A stretch of DNA of 64,000 nt from Tichowtungia aerotolerans (lineage in GTDB: Bacteria > Verrucomicrobiota > Kiritimatiellia > Kiritimatiellales > Tichowtungiaceae), in NCBI RefSeq assembly GCF_009905215.1, contig NZ_CP047593.1:1802900-1866899 (forward strand), written 5' to 3'. Within the stretch, counting starts at the first letter, position 1, and each line of letters starts with the position of its first letter. The position numbers and the translations under genes are program-made. Shown piece by piece: positions 1 to 8,867 of this stretch. The notes below the pieces were generated by a model, which worked only from the letters and a program-made list of their open reading frames with translations, ran no database searches and was not told where the DNA came from.

Positions 1-139
1 CCTCATCGTCCCGAGGCTTCGCTTTGTAGAAAAAGGTGGTCCGGCTTAACTCAAAAAGCCCGCACGCCCGGCGGCCCGAGAGTCCGTATGCATCACATGC
101 CCCCTCGGCCAGTTCGCGCTTCCGTGCAGGCTTCAGAGC
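1..139 (-). CDS. IS3-family transposase OrfB, N-terminal part only
   Basis: In the -1 frame relative to OrfA, the minus strand reads ALKPARKRELAEGACDAYG and then continues through LSRTTFFYKAKPRDDE to the window edge without a stop. This matches the start of IS3 OrfB, a helix-turn-helix segment before the DDE integrase core. There is no strong independent start codon, so expression as an OrfAB fusion by frameshifting at 145-139 is the likely route. The DDE catalytic residues lie outside the window, so activity of the element cannot be judged here. Confidence 0.75.
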
Positions 140-399
140 TTTTTTGCAATGACCTCCTGCAAGATGTGCTTGTCCAGACTCAGGTCGGCTACGAGCTGCT
201 TCAACTTGCGGTTTTCATCACGTAACATGCGTAACTCCCGCACCTCGCTTACTCCAAGCCCCTTGTACTTCTTGCGCCAGTTGTAAAACGTGGCCTCACT
301 GACTCCCATCGACCGGCATAGTTCGGCTATCTTCTCGCCGTTCTCCGCCTGCTTCAGGGCATATACGATCTGTTCCTCTGTGTATCTCTTCCGCTTCAT
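133..399 (-). CDS. IS3-family transposase OrfA
   Basis: This 88-residue protein carries the N-terminal helix-turn-helix of IS3/IS911 OrfA, which binds the element's inverted repeats. It begins MKRKRYTEEQIVYALKQ, and the recognition part reads GVSEATFYNWRKKY. A leucine-rich coiled coil follows (RELRMLRDENRKLKQLVADL), as expected for multimerisation. The length is normal for the family. The last codons contain the heptamer A-AAA-AAG on the minus strand at 145-139, where -1 slippage would make the OrfAB fusion transposase. The start is preceded by an AGGAGG-like stretch at about 407-413. Confidence 0.9.
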   Translation of the reverse strand: MKRKRYTEEQIVYALKQAENGEKIAELCRSMGVSEATFYNWRKKYKGLGVSEVRELRMLRDENRKLKQLVADLSLDKHILQEVIAKKL

Positions 400-475
400 T
401 CGTCCTCCTTATCATGAGGTTAAACGAAGCCGAATCCTAAAGTATCAACTGGTCCAGTTTTCGGGGTGAACGTCA

Positions 476-638
476 GGGCTTGTCCGGTGAGGGATGGGCT
501 TTGAGAGCAGTTTGCCGATATTTTAATCGGAATTGTTTAGGTTAAAAGCATTATGGAAAATAGTAAACAATCGTAGCTTGAGCAGGGGCGTGTATGATTA
601 TTTCTGTTTTATTTCGAATTTTAGAAACAGGAATATTT
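476..638 (+). other. Spacer between the IS end and the first dehydrogenase
   Basis: About 160 bases with no convincing gene. A ribosome-binding stretch (AAACAGGAA, about 624-632) lies before the ATG at 639. No clear sigma-70 promoter pair was found. The IS may have separated the downstream gene from its original upstream neighbour. Confidence 0.4.
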
Positions 639-1913
639 ATGCGGAAGAAGTCGAGATTGGCGGCGATTGGGTGTGGCGGACGGACGCAGACATATATGTC
701 GATTGCTGCAACGCTGCCGGAGCATTATGAGAATGTGGCCGTGGCCGATCCGGTGGCTGTGCGTCGCGAGGCGATGCGCACAATTTCCGGGAATGCAGAT
801 ATTGCCCTTTATCACGACGATAAGGATATTCTTTCCGTCCCGAAGCTGGCTGACGTCATGATTATCGGCACGCAGGATGATTATCATGTTGAGCCCTGCC
901 TGCGGGCGATGGAGGCGGGCTATGACATTCTGCTGGAAAAGCCGATTGCTCCCACCATGGCCGAGGTGCGGGAACTGGCGGACGCTGCAAAGTGTCTGGA
1001 TCGGCGTGTGCTGGTTTGCCATGTGCTGCGCTACACGCCGTTCTATAAAAAGGTAAAGGAAATCATCGACTCCGGTGCGCTGGGAGCAGTGGAGTCGGTT
1101 AATGCCCGCGAGGGAGTGGGTGCCTGGCACCAGGCGCATTCCTATGTGCGGGGACATTGGGCGGTGACCGATAAGTGTTCGCCGATGATTATCGCGAAGA
1201 GCTGCCATGATCTCGACATCCTTTATTGGCTGATCGGCCGTCCCTGCAAGTCGGTTGCGAGCTATGGCGGGTTGAGCCATTTTACGGAAAACAACAAGCC
1301 GGAGGGATCACCGCTGCGCTGCACGGACGGCTGCCCGCTTGGGCTGGACTGCATGTATAACGCGCTGCACTACATGGATCGGAACCGCGAGCTGCTTCAT
1401 CTCGTCATGGATGGCGGGGCTGCGGCTGCCCCGGATGAGATCGAGGCCTGGCTGAGGCAGAGTCCGTGGGGGCGTTGCGTCTATTCCTGCGATAATACCG
1501 CGGTTGACCATCAGGTGGTTGCTATGGAATTTGAGGGCGGTGTGACGGCGACGTTTACGATGACGGCATTTGACGAAGGTCGCAGCATTGAAATCTTCGG
1601 CACGAAGGCACGACTGGTGGGCGGTGCGGCCTATAAGGAAACCTGCGGCGATGATATTGTGGTGACGGATCATGCTGACGGTCGGCAGGTGCGCCATAAC
1701 GTTGAGTTCGATGACCTTGGTTACAGCGGGCACGGAGGCGGGGATTTCGGTTTGATGCAGGCGCTGCACGAGGAAATGAGGTGTAGTGCTCCCGAGCAAA
1801 TGCTGTCTTCAATTCATACGTCTGTAATGAGCCATGCCATGGGTTTTGCCGCGGAAAAAGCGCGACTCACAGGAACCACTGTGCGGGTAGAGGATTTTGA
1901 GTGTAAAGAATGA
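639..1913 (+). CDS. Gfo/Idh/MocA-family oxidoreductase
   Basis: A 424-residue NAD(P)-dependent dehydrogenase of the inositol dehydrogenase/glucose-fructose oxidoreductase type. The N-terminal Rossmann fold starts AAIGCGGRTQTYM, and the family motif EKPIAP is present at about residue 100. The C-terminal alpha/beta domain contains a cysteine-bearing loop (CTDGCPLGLDC), as in homologues from polysaccharide loci. Such enzymes oxidise or epimerise sugars, uronic acids or inositols; the substrate cannot be read here. The ATG at 639 is preferred over an upstream in-frame ATG at 594 because AAACAGGAA lies just before it and the Rossmann fold begins directly after it. It precedes a secreted protein and probably opens the first catabolic block. 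Confidence 0.88.
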   Translation: MRKKSRLAAIGCGGRTQTYMSIAATLPEHYENVAVADPVAVRREAMRTISGNADIALYHDDKDILSVPKLADVMIIGTQDDYHVEPCLRAMEAGYDILLEKPIAPTMAEVRELADAAKCLDRRVLVCHVLRYTPFYKKVKEIIDSGALGAVESVNAREGVGAWHQAHSYVRGHWAVTDKCSPMIIAKSCHDLDILYWLIGRPCKSVASYGGLSHFTENNKPEGSPLRCTDGCPLGLDCMYNALHYMDRNRELLHLVMDGGAAAAPDEIEAWLRQSPWGRCVYSCDNTAVDHQVVAMEFEGGVTATFTMTAFDEGRSIEIFGTKARLVGGAAYKETCGDDIVVTDHADGRQVRHNVEFDDLGYSGHGGGDFGLMQALHEEMRCSAPEQMLSSIHTSVMSHAMGFAAEKARLTGTTVRVEDFECKE

Positions 1914-1981
1914 GTGGGGAGTGACGAAATCAGATGTGGTTTTAAAATTTTCGTGAGGGTTAACAAAAGGAAGGAGCATAA

Positions 1982-4465
1982 ATGAGAAAACACCAGTACA
2001 GAGTGATAAAATCAATCGTTGCTGTAACGTTATTGTTTGCGTGCGGTACTGCATTCGCCGCGAATTGGACCGGTGCGGGAGGAGATGATGACTGGATGAA
2101 TCCTGCCAACTGGGGCGGAACGTTGCCTACCGCTCAGAACACCTGGATGGATAATTCCGATACTGCGGTTCTTTATGCCGATGATGAAGATACCGTGGCC
2201 ATGTTTTTTCCTGGAGGAACCCCGGGGATTGACCTGACGATTAAGGGAACATTAAACGCCACCGGAAGAATGAGGATTGCTGAAGGTGCAGGAACAACAG
2301 GGATCGTTACGGTCGATGGCGGAACGCTGAATGTCGCCGATCACTTTTATGTTGGCGCAGGAGGTACCGGGAAACTGATTGTCACAAATGGAGGGACAGT
2401 TAACCAGACTGTCAGCGGTTATGGGTTCCAGGTGCCGCCGGCTTGGGGCACAGGCACGGCTACGAACGTCGTGGAACTGATTGATGGGGCCATTAATACC
2501 GTTGATCTCGCCATGACAGCCAAGGGGCTGATCAAGATCGGCGCTGACGGTTCTCTTGTGGTTGACGGTAATGAAAAGACTGAGATCGAAGGTTATATTG
2601 GAAATGGATGGATTGTTCCCGTCAGTTCGTTTGGAACGATTACTGTAACTTATGATGGTTCAAACACGATCGTTCAGGCGGTGGTTCCGGATCTGAGCCA
2701 TCGGGTTCCTTATGTGGATAATGAAAATACGGTTGCTCTGTGGCATATGGATGCGGTTCGTGATCAGGAGTTTGTCGATGATGACGACCGTGTCGTTTTT
2801 GGCCGCAATGCCGATTTGACCGTGTTCCCCAATCCTAACACAAACGGTCCGGCGCTGGTTGATCCTGCAGTGACACCCGGTCTTGATTTCCCGGTTGGCA
2901 ATGCCGCGTTCGGCAATTGTCTCTATCTGGATAATATTCAAAGCGCTGCCACTAATACCGCTCAATATCTGAATATTCCCTGGGGGGATACTCCTGTGGA
3001 TCGGACGAAAATGCGTATTGAGGGATGGTGCAAGTCAGATGTTGCGTATGATGACCAGATTCTGGTTGATCGTTGGGGCCAGATTGTGGTGTATGCACGA
3101 GATGATGGATTTACGGTTTTAAGGTGGGATGCAAATTATGTAGCGTCTTGGAAAGACGCCAAGCCTGCCGGTTTCGCGGCCACCAACTGGAATCATTTTG
3201 CGGTAGAGGCAACCTCTTCCAACCTGCTGATCTATGTGAACGGGACACTCGAAAGCGATACCGAGCTCGACGGTGGGCTGTTTGACTTTACATCAAGAGA
3301 GGCCACCACGATTGGCGCACGTTATAATACGAGTTCCGCCTTCAAAGGCTATATTGATGAATTCCGGATTTATACGACCGGCCCGGCGGTTGAAAGTCTG
3401 CGGGCATTTGATGCGCCCCAGGCGGTGGTCCCGCCAGTGATTGACGGGGTTTTGGGCAACAGTGAATGGGGCGATTCGATAACGCTAGATCTGGCTTATC
3501 CTGACCTGACAACCCTTCCTAATGTGGGGGCAGTTGCGGGGAATAGTGCTGATATGGATCCCGCGGATATCAGTGGTTCTTTCAGTTACAAGTGGGATGC
3601 GGATTATCTCTATTTCGGGTTTGAGATTACTGATGATGTGCATATTGCAGGCGGATATCCGGATGACCATCTTCTGTTTGGGTTCAACCCGTCCATCAGC
3701 AACACCGTTTGGGACGATACCCTGACGTTTGAAATGTTTGTGGATGGGAGCGGAACTGCGCAGACGTCTATTTATAAAGATGGGGGAGGGACGCTCAAGC
3801 TGGACAGCTCAGTCTTTGCTGGTTCCACCGATGGGGCGAGCTGGAAGTTTGAAGCCAAGCTGAAGTGGACGGAGATATTGAATGATGCCGGATATGTGCC
3901 GGCCACCAATGACCAGTTCGGAACCATCTTGTTGCTTTGCGACAACGATGCGGACGACGGGGCGCGTGACGTGTTCTTGTACAGTATTGCGGGCGGTTCT
4001 GTGATGACGGAACCCGCCGGATGGCACACGGTGTCACTCGCGGGGCCGATTCCAACGGTCGTCGTAACTTATAACGATTGGATTGCGGACTACAGCGTCG
4101 GCGTCCAGACCAACCTGAGCGATGACTTCGATCTGGATGGGATGAACCATCTGGTTGAATACGCTCTCGGAGGAAACCCGGAAGTTGATGATGCGGCGGA
4201 TATTCTGCCGGTCTCCTATGTGGACAGCAGCAGCAACCTGTTTGCCTATGTCTACAGTCGCCGCCTAGGATCTGAAGGGCTTGGGCTCACTTACTATGTT
4301 CAGCGAGATAGCGATTTGGTGAACACGCCGGACGGGTGGACGACGAACGGTGTGGCCGAAGTTGTTTCGGGGCTTATCAGCGCCAGTTTCGAGGAAGTCA
4401 CCGCCACCGTTCCTATGGATGTGGACGGCCGGTTCCTGCGCTTGCAGATTGAAGCTTCCCAGTAA
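1982..4465 (+). CDS. Secreted multidomain surface protein (beta-helix repeat, LamG, CBM9-like, shared C-terminal module)
   Basis: An 827-residue exported protein. A signal peptide ends near AFAANWT. Residues about 27-230 are repeats of the type GGTLNVADHFYVGAGG found in autotransporter-associated beta-helix proteins. Residues about 240-470 look like a LamG/concanavalin-type lectin (ending YIDEFRIYTTG). Residues about 480-690 resemble a CBM9-like/DOMON sandwich (VIDGVLGNSEWG, then YLYFGFEITDD). The last ~130 residues hold a module (DFDLDGMNHLVEYALGG ... FLRLQIEASQ) also seen in the proteins at 45533, 49992 and 53769. No catalytic signature was recognised, so glycan binding or a surface role is inferred. 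The ribosome-binding site AAGGAAGGAG stands 4-5 bases before the ATG. Confidence 0.8.
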   Translation: MRKHQYRVIKSIVAVTLLFACGTAFAANWTGAGGDDDWMNPANWGGTLPTAQNTWMDNSDTAVLYADDEDTVAMFFPGGTPGIDLTIKGTLNATGRMRIAEGAGTTGIVTVDGGTLNVADHFYVGAGGTGKLIVTNGGTVNQTVSGYGFQVPPAWGTGTATNVVELIDGAINTVDLAMTAKGLIKIGADGSLVVDGNEKTEIEGYIGNGWIVPVSSFGTITVTYDGSNTIVQAVVPDLSHRVPYVDNENTVALWHMDAVRDQEFVDDDDRVVFGRNADLTVFPNPNTNGPALVDPAVTPGLDFPVGNAAFGNCLYLDNIQSAATNTAQYLNIPWGDTPVDRTKMRIEGWCKSDVAYDDQILVDRWGQIVVYARDDGFTVLRWDANYVASWKDAKPAGFAATNWNHFAVEATSSNLLIYVNGTLESDTELDGGLFDFTSREATTIGARYNTSSAFKGYIDEFRIYTTGPAVESLRAFDAPQAVVPPVIDGVLGNSEWGDSITLDLAYPDLTTLPNVGAVAGNSADMDPADISGSFSYKWDADYLYFGFEITDDVHIAGGYPDDHLLFGFNPSISNTVWDDTLTFEMFVDGSGTAQTSIYKDGGGTLKLDSSVFAGSTDGASWKFEAKLKWTEILNDAGYVPATNDQFGTILLLCDNDADDGARDVFLYSIAGGSVMTEPAGWHTVSLAGPIPTVVVTYNDWIADYSVGVQTNLSDDFDLDGMNHLVEYALGGNPEVDDAADILPVSYVDSSSNLFAYVYSRRLGSEGLGLTYYVQRDSDLVNTPDGWTTNGVAEVVSGLISASFEEVTATVPMDVDGRFLRLQIEASQ

Positions 4466-4480
4466 GTAAAACCCGCATGT

Positions 4481-4525
4481 ACAACCTTTGGGGAAAGCAC
4501 GAAGCGTTTTCCAAAGGTTGTTTTT
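4481..4525 (+). terminator. Rho-independent terminator
   Basis: Arms ACAACCTTTGGGGAAA (4481-4496) and TTTTCCAAAGGTTGT (4507-4521) pair over about 15 bases and are followed by a T run. It lies 16 bases after the stop of the secreted protein and separates it from the next gene. Confidence 0.8.
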
Positions 4526-4582
4526 CGATTTTGAGCTGTGTCAGTTCGCGGGAGATTGTTGTGAATATTATTAACAGGAAGA

Positions 4583-5410
4583 ATGATGAATAGATTTTGG
4601 TGGATAATTCTGGTTGGTATGGGGCTGCTGGCTTCGGTGTCAGTGGCGGTAGAGCCGGTCGTTGCGGTTGATTTTGGCGCGGACTATTCAGATAGCTATA
4701 TCAATGCGTTTGAAGTGCCGGTGTTCAGTACGGTGGATGCGGACTCCGACGGGAAGAAGGATGATCGGCTGTTGAGCATTGCATTCGGAACCGCTTACTG
4801 GCCGTTGGATTCCGATATTGTCGTGATACCTGAGGGAAAGTCGGGGCCAGGCCTGAAGTATGGGGTGAGCCTTGCCAATATTGATTCCGATCTGGATCCA
4901 GTGATGAATCTTAATCGGTTTACGCCCAAGGATGAGACGGTTATCTACGGCTGGACGAATACTGTGCCGGGAATAAGCCGGAGAATGGCTTCGGCCTGGT
5001 ATTGGGAAAAGATCAATTTTTTAAACGGTGCGGATCAGAAAAAGGGTCTGAGATTTGCGGACGAAGAGGATTCCCTTAAGCTGGCGACCAATTTGGCAGG
5101 AACCCCGGCCGCCGGGTTTATGCGGGGGGCTGCTTTCCTGGTGCAAAGCGATGGCCGGTGGTACATCACAAAACTGACTTCTGCCGGATACACGACGCAA
5201 TGGTCGATTAACGGGGCTGCAGCAGACTGGTATGAATTTGAACCGGCCAAAGGAACGCTGTTTTTCGACCGATCCAATCCGGGGCCGGCTGTGAAAGGTT
5301 CGTCGCTTATGGATATTACCGCATTCGGAATGGTTGCACAGCATGGGCTGACATCCGGGACCCTGTATCAGGGATTTAAAACCATGTCGGCGGTGTTGGT
5401 TGCTGAATAG
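4583..5410 (+). CDS. Secreted protein of unknown function
   Basis: A 275-residue protein with a clear signal peptide (FWWIILVGMGLLASVSVAVE) and then a soluble domain beginning VVAVDFGADYSDSY. It contains an acidic D-x-D-x-D-like stretch (VDADSDGKKDD) that could bind calcium. The opening VAVDFG... resembles stand-alone PVC-group exoproteins, but no family was recognised. ATGs at 4583 and 4586 are both possible; AGGAAG at 4576-4581 gives better spacing to 4586. It lies between a terminator and the Kelch-transporter gene. Confidence 0.7.
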   Translation: MMNRFWWIILVGMGLLASVSVAVEPVVAVDFGADYSDSYINAFEVPVFSTVDADSDGKKDDRLLSIAFGTAYWPLDSDIVVIPEGKSGPGLKYGVSLANIDSDLDPVMNLNRFTPKDETVIYGWTNTVPGISRRMASAWYWEKINFLNGADQKKGLRFADEEDSLKLATNLAGTPAAGFMRGAAFLVQSDGRWYITKLTSAGYTTQWSINGAAADWYEFEPAKGTLFFDRSNPGPAVKGSSLMDITAFGMVAQHGLTSGTLYQGFKTMSAVLVAE

Positions 5411-5429
5411 AATGGTTCCGATACTCTTT

Positions 5430-5444
5430 TTCCAAGGATTGGAG
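5430..5444. repeat. Dispersed palindrome TTCCAA-N3-TTGGAA, near-exact copy
   Basis: TTCCAA GGA TTGGAG, one mismatch. Intergenic, between the stop at 5410 and the transporter start at 5528. Confidence 0.75.
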
Positions 5445-5527
5445 AAGTCGGTGGAGCGCGATTCTGTTATAATCGCCGTTGTTTCGTTGTTGTTTAACAA
5501 TGGGTTGCAGGCAAGAAAAGAGATGGA

Positions 5528-7732
5528 ATGAGACAATTGATAAAGATGATGATTGCGAGCCTGCTGGTTGGAGCGGGGGGCGGGGCTGCTGAGCCGTCGG
5601 GTGGTTTTTTTGAGTTTTCTTCGGCACCGGTTGTTGAGGCCATTGAACAAAATGCTTCCGATGTTCTGGTTTTCCAAGGCTTGGAAATCAAAGACGGGTT
5701 TATTCGGATCAGCGGGCAGAGTGTGACCCATGTGGAAGGCGATGGGGTTACAGACCTCCCGGAGCTGCCGGTTTCATTGTCAAATCCCGGTGCGGCGCTG
5801 GTCGGAAGCACATTGTATGTGGTCAGCGGAGTTACACTGCTGAAGCTGGATCTGGACAGTCCGGATGCCGGCTGGGTTGAATGCTCTAAGTCACCTGAAG
5901 ATTCTGTGGAAACCAGAGCCGCCGTCAGTTTGCAGGACTCTCTGTATATCATCGGCGAATCAGCACTTTTATATCATCCGGCACGGGATGAGTGGCAGCG
6001 ATTAACCAGTCCGCCGGAAGACTTGAGTGGTTTTGTTGCGGCCTCTTGTGGGAACGATCATTTGCTCTTTTTCAATGCCAAGGCATCCGATGATCGGATT
6101 CTGGCGTATCACCGTATTACCGGGGAGTGGCTTGAAATGGGGCGCCTGCCGGAAAAGGTCAAGGTGTTCGCTGCGGCATCGAGCGGCACGGAGTTTGCTC
6201 TGTTCACCTCCGATTCGGTTGTGAGCGCCAAAGCGTTGCTGAAGCCCACCAAATATGGATGGGTGGACCATTCGGTTGTCGCGGGTCTGGTGCTCGCCTT
6301 GGTTGGTGTCGGGATGTATTTCTCCAAAAAAGAGAAGTCCAGCGGCGACTATTTCCGCGCCGGCAACCGGATTCCGTGGTGGGCGGCGGGTCTGAGCCTG
6401 TTCGCCAGTGGGGCGAGCGCGATCAGCCTGATGGCGATGCCGGGCAAGGCCTTTGCTGACAACTGGATCTATTTTTCGATCTCTTTGTTTGTGGTTGTGG
6501 TGCAGTTGCCGTTGATGCTGCTGGTGTACATTCCGATTATTCGTCGTCTGAATATTGCAACCGCCAATGAGTATTTGGAACGTCGTTATGGGTTGCCGGT
6601 CCGCATGCTCGGCTTTGTCATCTATTCGCTCAATCAAATGATGGGTCGGATGGCTGCGATTCTGCTGCTGCCTTCAATTGCGCTCAGTGCTATTTTTGGG
6701 CTTCCGATGGAGCAGAGTATTTTGATTATGGGTGTGGTCGCCACCATCTATGTGACCCTGGGCGGCCTTGAAGCTGTTATCTGGACCGACGTGCTGCAGG
6801 CGACCGTTATGCTGCTGGCTGTGCTGACCTGCTGTTTCTGGGCTTTTTTCTCGCTCGATATGACGGTGCCGGCTGCCAGAGAAGTCATCAGCGGGATGAA
6901 CAAACTGCAGGTATTCGATTTCAGCTTTGACTGGACCGCGCCGGTATTTCTTATTGTCTTTTCCAATGTAGTCTCGATGACTCTGGGAATGATTGGCGAC
7001 CAGACTTTTATTCAACGCGTTCAGTGTACTCATGATGAAAAGGAATCACGTAAAACCATTCTTACGCAACTGGCGGTTGCTGTGCCGATGAATATTGTTC
7101 TCTTTGCCCTCGGGACCCTGTTGTTCCTTTTTTATAAAACGCGCCCGGAAATTCTCAGTCCGGCGCTCAAGTCCGACGGTATCTTCCCGTTTTTTGCCGC
7201 GCAGACCCTGCCGCCCGGCATGGCGGGGTTTGTCGTCGCCGCGCTGCTGGCAGCCACCATGTCCACTGTTTCCGGAGCCATCAACAGTGTGGCTAACCTT
7301 GGAGTGGAAGATGTCTATCGTCGCTTCTTTCCCAAAGCAACCGATCATAAGTGCCTTATTGTTGGGCGGACGCTCACAATCAGTCTCGGAGTCTTTGGGA
7401 CTGGCGCCGCGTTATTGCTGGCCCGTACCAGTCTGCTGTCAGTCTGGGATCTGGCTCTGATGATCACCGGGATGATCCTTGCGCCGATCACCGGGATCTT
7501 CGTGCTGGGGATCTTCACAACGCGCACCAACAGCTTCGGGGTCTGGGTCGGAACTGTTGCCTCTATTGCGGCCAATTATTACGCGAAGTTCTGCATGAAC
7601 CTGCATGCGCTGGCTTACCTTACTGTCGGTGTGTTCGCTTGCATTATCGTGGGGTATCTTGCCAGTTTTCTGGCGCCTCAGTCGAAGAAGAATCTCGATG
7701 GTCTGACCGCCTACACTCTTTTGGAAAAATAA
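5528..7732 (+). CDS. Kelch-like domain fused to a sodium:solute symporter (SSS family)
   Basis: A 734-residue fusion. Residues 1-21 form a signal peptide or anchor. Residues about 22-240 look like an incomplete Kelch/NanM-type beta-propeller with repeated blades (ALVGSTLYVVSG, AVSLQDSLYIIGE). The rest is an SSS symporter starting at HSVVAGLVLALVGVGMYFSK and carrying SSS landmarks (GNRIPWWAAGLSLFASGASA; the GGLEAVIWTDVLQ stretch). The propeller would face the periplasm, probably presenting or trimming a sugar for Na+-driven uptake; that role is inferred. Codons 48-53 (FQGLEI) overlie an exact copy of the dispersed palindrome. The dehydrogenase gene follows after 2 bases, suggesting coupled translation and one uptake-and-oxidation pathway. 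Confidence 0.88.
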   Translation: MRQLIKMMIASLLVGAGGGAAEPSGGFFEFSSAPVVEAIEQNASDVLVFQGLEIKDGFIRISGQSVTHVEGDGVTDLPELPVSLSNPGAALVGSTLYVVSGVTLLKLDLDSPDAGWVECSKSPEDSVETRAAVSLQDSLYIIGESALLYHPARDEWQRLTSPPEDLSGFVAASCGNDHLLFFNAKASDDRILAYHRITGEWLEMGRLPEKVKVFAAASSGTEFALFTSDSVVSAKALLKPTKYGWVDHSVVAGLVLALVGVGMYFSKKEKSSGDYFRAGNRIPWWAAGLSLFASGASAISLMAMPGKAFADNWIYFSISLFVVVVQLPLMLLVYIPIIRRLNIATANEYLERRYGLPVRMLGFVIYSLNQMMGRMAAILLLPSIALSAIFGLPMEQSILIMGVVATIYVTLGGLEAVIWTDVLQATVMLLAVLTCCFWAFFSLDMTVPAAREVISGMNKLQVFDFSFDWTAPVFLIVFSNVVSMTLGMIGDQTFIQRVQCTHDEKESRKTILTQLAVAVPMNIVLFALGTLLFLFYKTRPEILSPALKSDGIFPFFAAQTLPPGMAGFVVAALLAATMSTVSGAINSVANLGVEDVYRRFFPKATDHKCLIVGRTLTISLGVFGTGAALLLARTSLLSVWDLALMITGMILAPITGIFVLGIFTTRTNSFGVWVGTVASIAANYYAKFCMNLHALAYLTVGVFACIIVGYLASFLAPQSKKNLDGLTAYTLLEK
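5672..5686. repeat. Dispersed palindrome, exact copy
   Basis: TTCCAA GGC TTGGAA inside the Kelch-SSS coding sequence, encoding F-Q-G-L-E. Confidence 0.8.
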
Positions 7733-7734
7733 TC

Positions 7735-8793
7735 ATGAATCAGTCTGAAAAAATCAGCATGGCGGCGGTGGGGCTTTTCTTCGGGGAGCACCTCATTAAG
7801 GAGATCGTTTCTGGACGGGCTGAGCCGTATATTTCGCTGTGTGGAGTGTGCGACCTGAATGCAGAATTGGCCAGCGAGGTGGCTGAACGCTACGATACAC
7901 GCGTGTATGCTTCGTTGGATGAAATCCTGGCGGATCCGGAAATTGAATCCGTCGGACTGTTTACGCCGCCGGCGGGTCGCGCGGAGCTGATCCGCAAAAT
8001 TATTCGCGCGGGCAAGCATGTGATGACCACGAAGCCGTTCGAGGTGGATGCCGATGAGGCACTGTCCGTTTTGCAGGAAGCCCGGAGTCTCGGAAAAGCG
8101 GTTCATTTGAATTCACCCAGTGCGCTGCCGGATCCCGAAACCGCGCAGATTCTGCAGTGGCAGCAGGAATTTGATTTAGGGCAGCCAGTCGGGGTTCGAT
8201 GGGAAACCTATTCTTCGCTTCGTGAAAAAGCGGACGGCAGCTGGCAGGATGATCCGGAGCGGTGTCCGGTGGCGCCGATTTTCCGCTTGGGAATTTACGG
8301 GATTAACCAGCTGCTTCGTCTTTGCGGAACGGTGGAGGCGGTGCATGTGATGCACAGTCGCATTTTTACCGGACGGCCGACCCCTGATAATGCAGAGCTT
8401 TCGCTTCGCTTTTCCAGCGGGGCCCTTGCAAGCGTTTTCGTTTCGTTTTGCATTGATGACGGACATCGCCTGCCGGATGTGCTGACACTCCATTATAAGC
8501 GAGGAACGGTTCGAGTTCGGGCTTTGGAAGTGGATGCCGGTATGTTTGTGACGGCGAAGGAGCTGTTGCTGCAGATGCGGCAGGAGGATGGCGCGGTGCT
8601 GAACCGTCGCATTGAAATGTTCGACTATGGGCCGCTGAACAATTACCAGTGGAAAAATTTCCATTCTGCGGTTCGCAATGGCGGAACGGTGGACGGGGAG
8701 GTTTCTCCCGAGCAGGTTGCGCATAGCATTTGGATTATCAGCGCGATGCGTACGGCCGACCAGACCGGTGCGCAGGTTTTGATCGATGGATAA
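7735..8793 (+). CDS. Gfo/Idh/MocA-family oxidoreductase, divergent
   Basis: A 352-residue protein starting MNQSEKISMAAVGLFFG, 2 bases after the symporter stop. It has the family's two-domain layout, but the nucleotide loop is atypical (AAVGLFFGEHL rather than G-x-G-x-x-G) and the usual E-K-P is T-K-P (TTKPFEVDADEA). It may therefore have altered cofactor handling or a regulatory role. A longer in-frame opening upstream overlaps the symporter in another frame and is rejected. Context suggests it acts on the imported sugar. It ends 74 bases before the convergent AraC gene. Confidence 0.82.
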   Translation: MNQSEKISMAAVGLFFGEHLIKEIVSGRAEPYISLCGVCDLNAELASEVAERYDTRVYASLDEILADPEIESVGLFTPPAGRAELIRKIIRAGKHVMTTKPFEVDADEALSVLQEARSLGKAVHLNSPSALPDPETAQILQWQQEFDLGQPVGVRWETYSSLREKADGSWQDDPERCPVAPIFRLGIYGINQLLRLCGTVEAVHVMHSRIFTGRPTPDNAELSLRFSSGALASVFVSFCIDDGHRLPDVLTLHYKRGTVRVRALEVDAGMFVTAKELLLQMRQEDGAVLNRRIEMFDYGPLNNYQWKNFHSAVRNGGTVDGEVSPEQVAHSIWIISAMRTADQTGAQVLIDG

Positions 8794-8867
8794 AGCGCGT
8801 TCCGGCAATACATCAAGCCGGTTTGTCTGCGTTGTATGAAACCTGTCCGGGATCGTATCACTCTGGT

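Larger units (their letters stand above)
1..475 (-). mobile_element. IS3-family insertion sequence, left part, cut by the window edge
   Basis: The element is read on the minus strand: OrfA at 133-399, then the start of OrfB running off the window. The outer end is taken at 475, where the minus strand begins TGACGTTCACCCCG followed by GAAAACTGGACC, an end of the type seen in IS3-family members (TG at the tip, a C-rich stretch, then a GGAC-like core). The other end and the target duplication lie outside. The family call rests on the OrfA/OrfB arrangement and the slippery heptamer. The exact boundary at 475 is inferred from the terminal TG. Confidence 0.75.
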
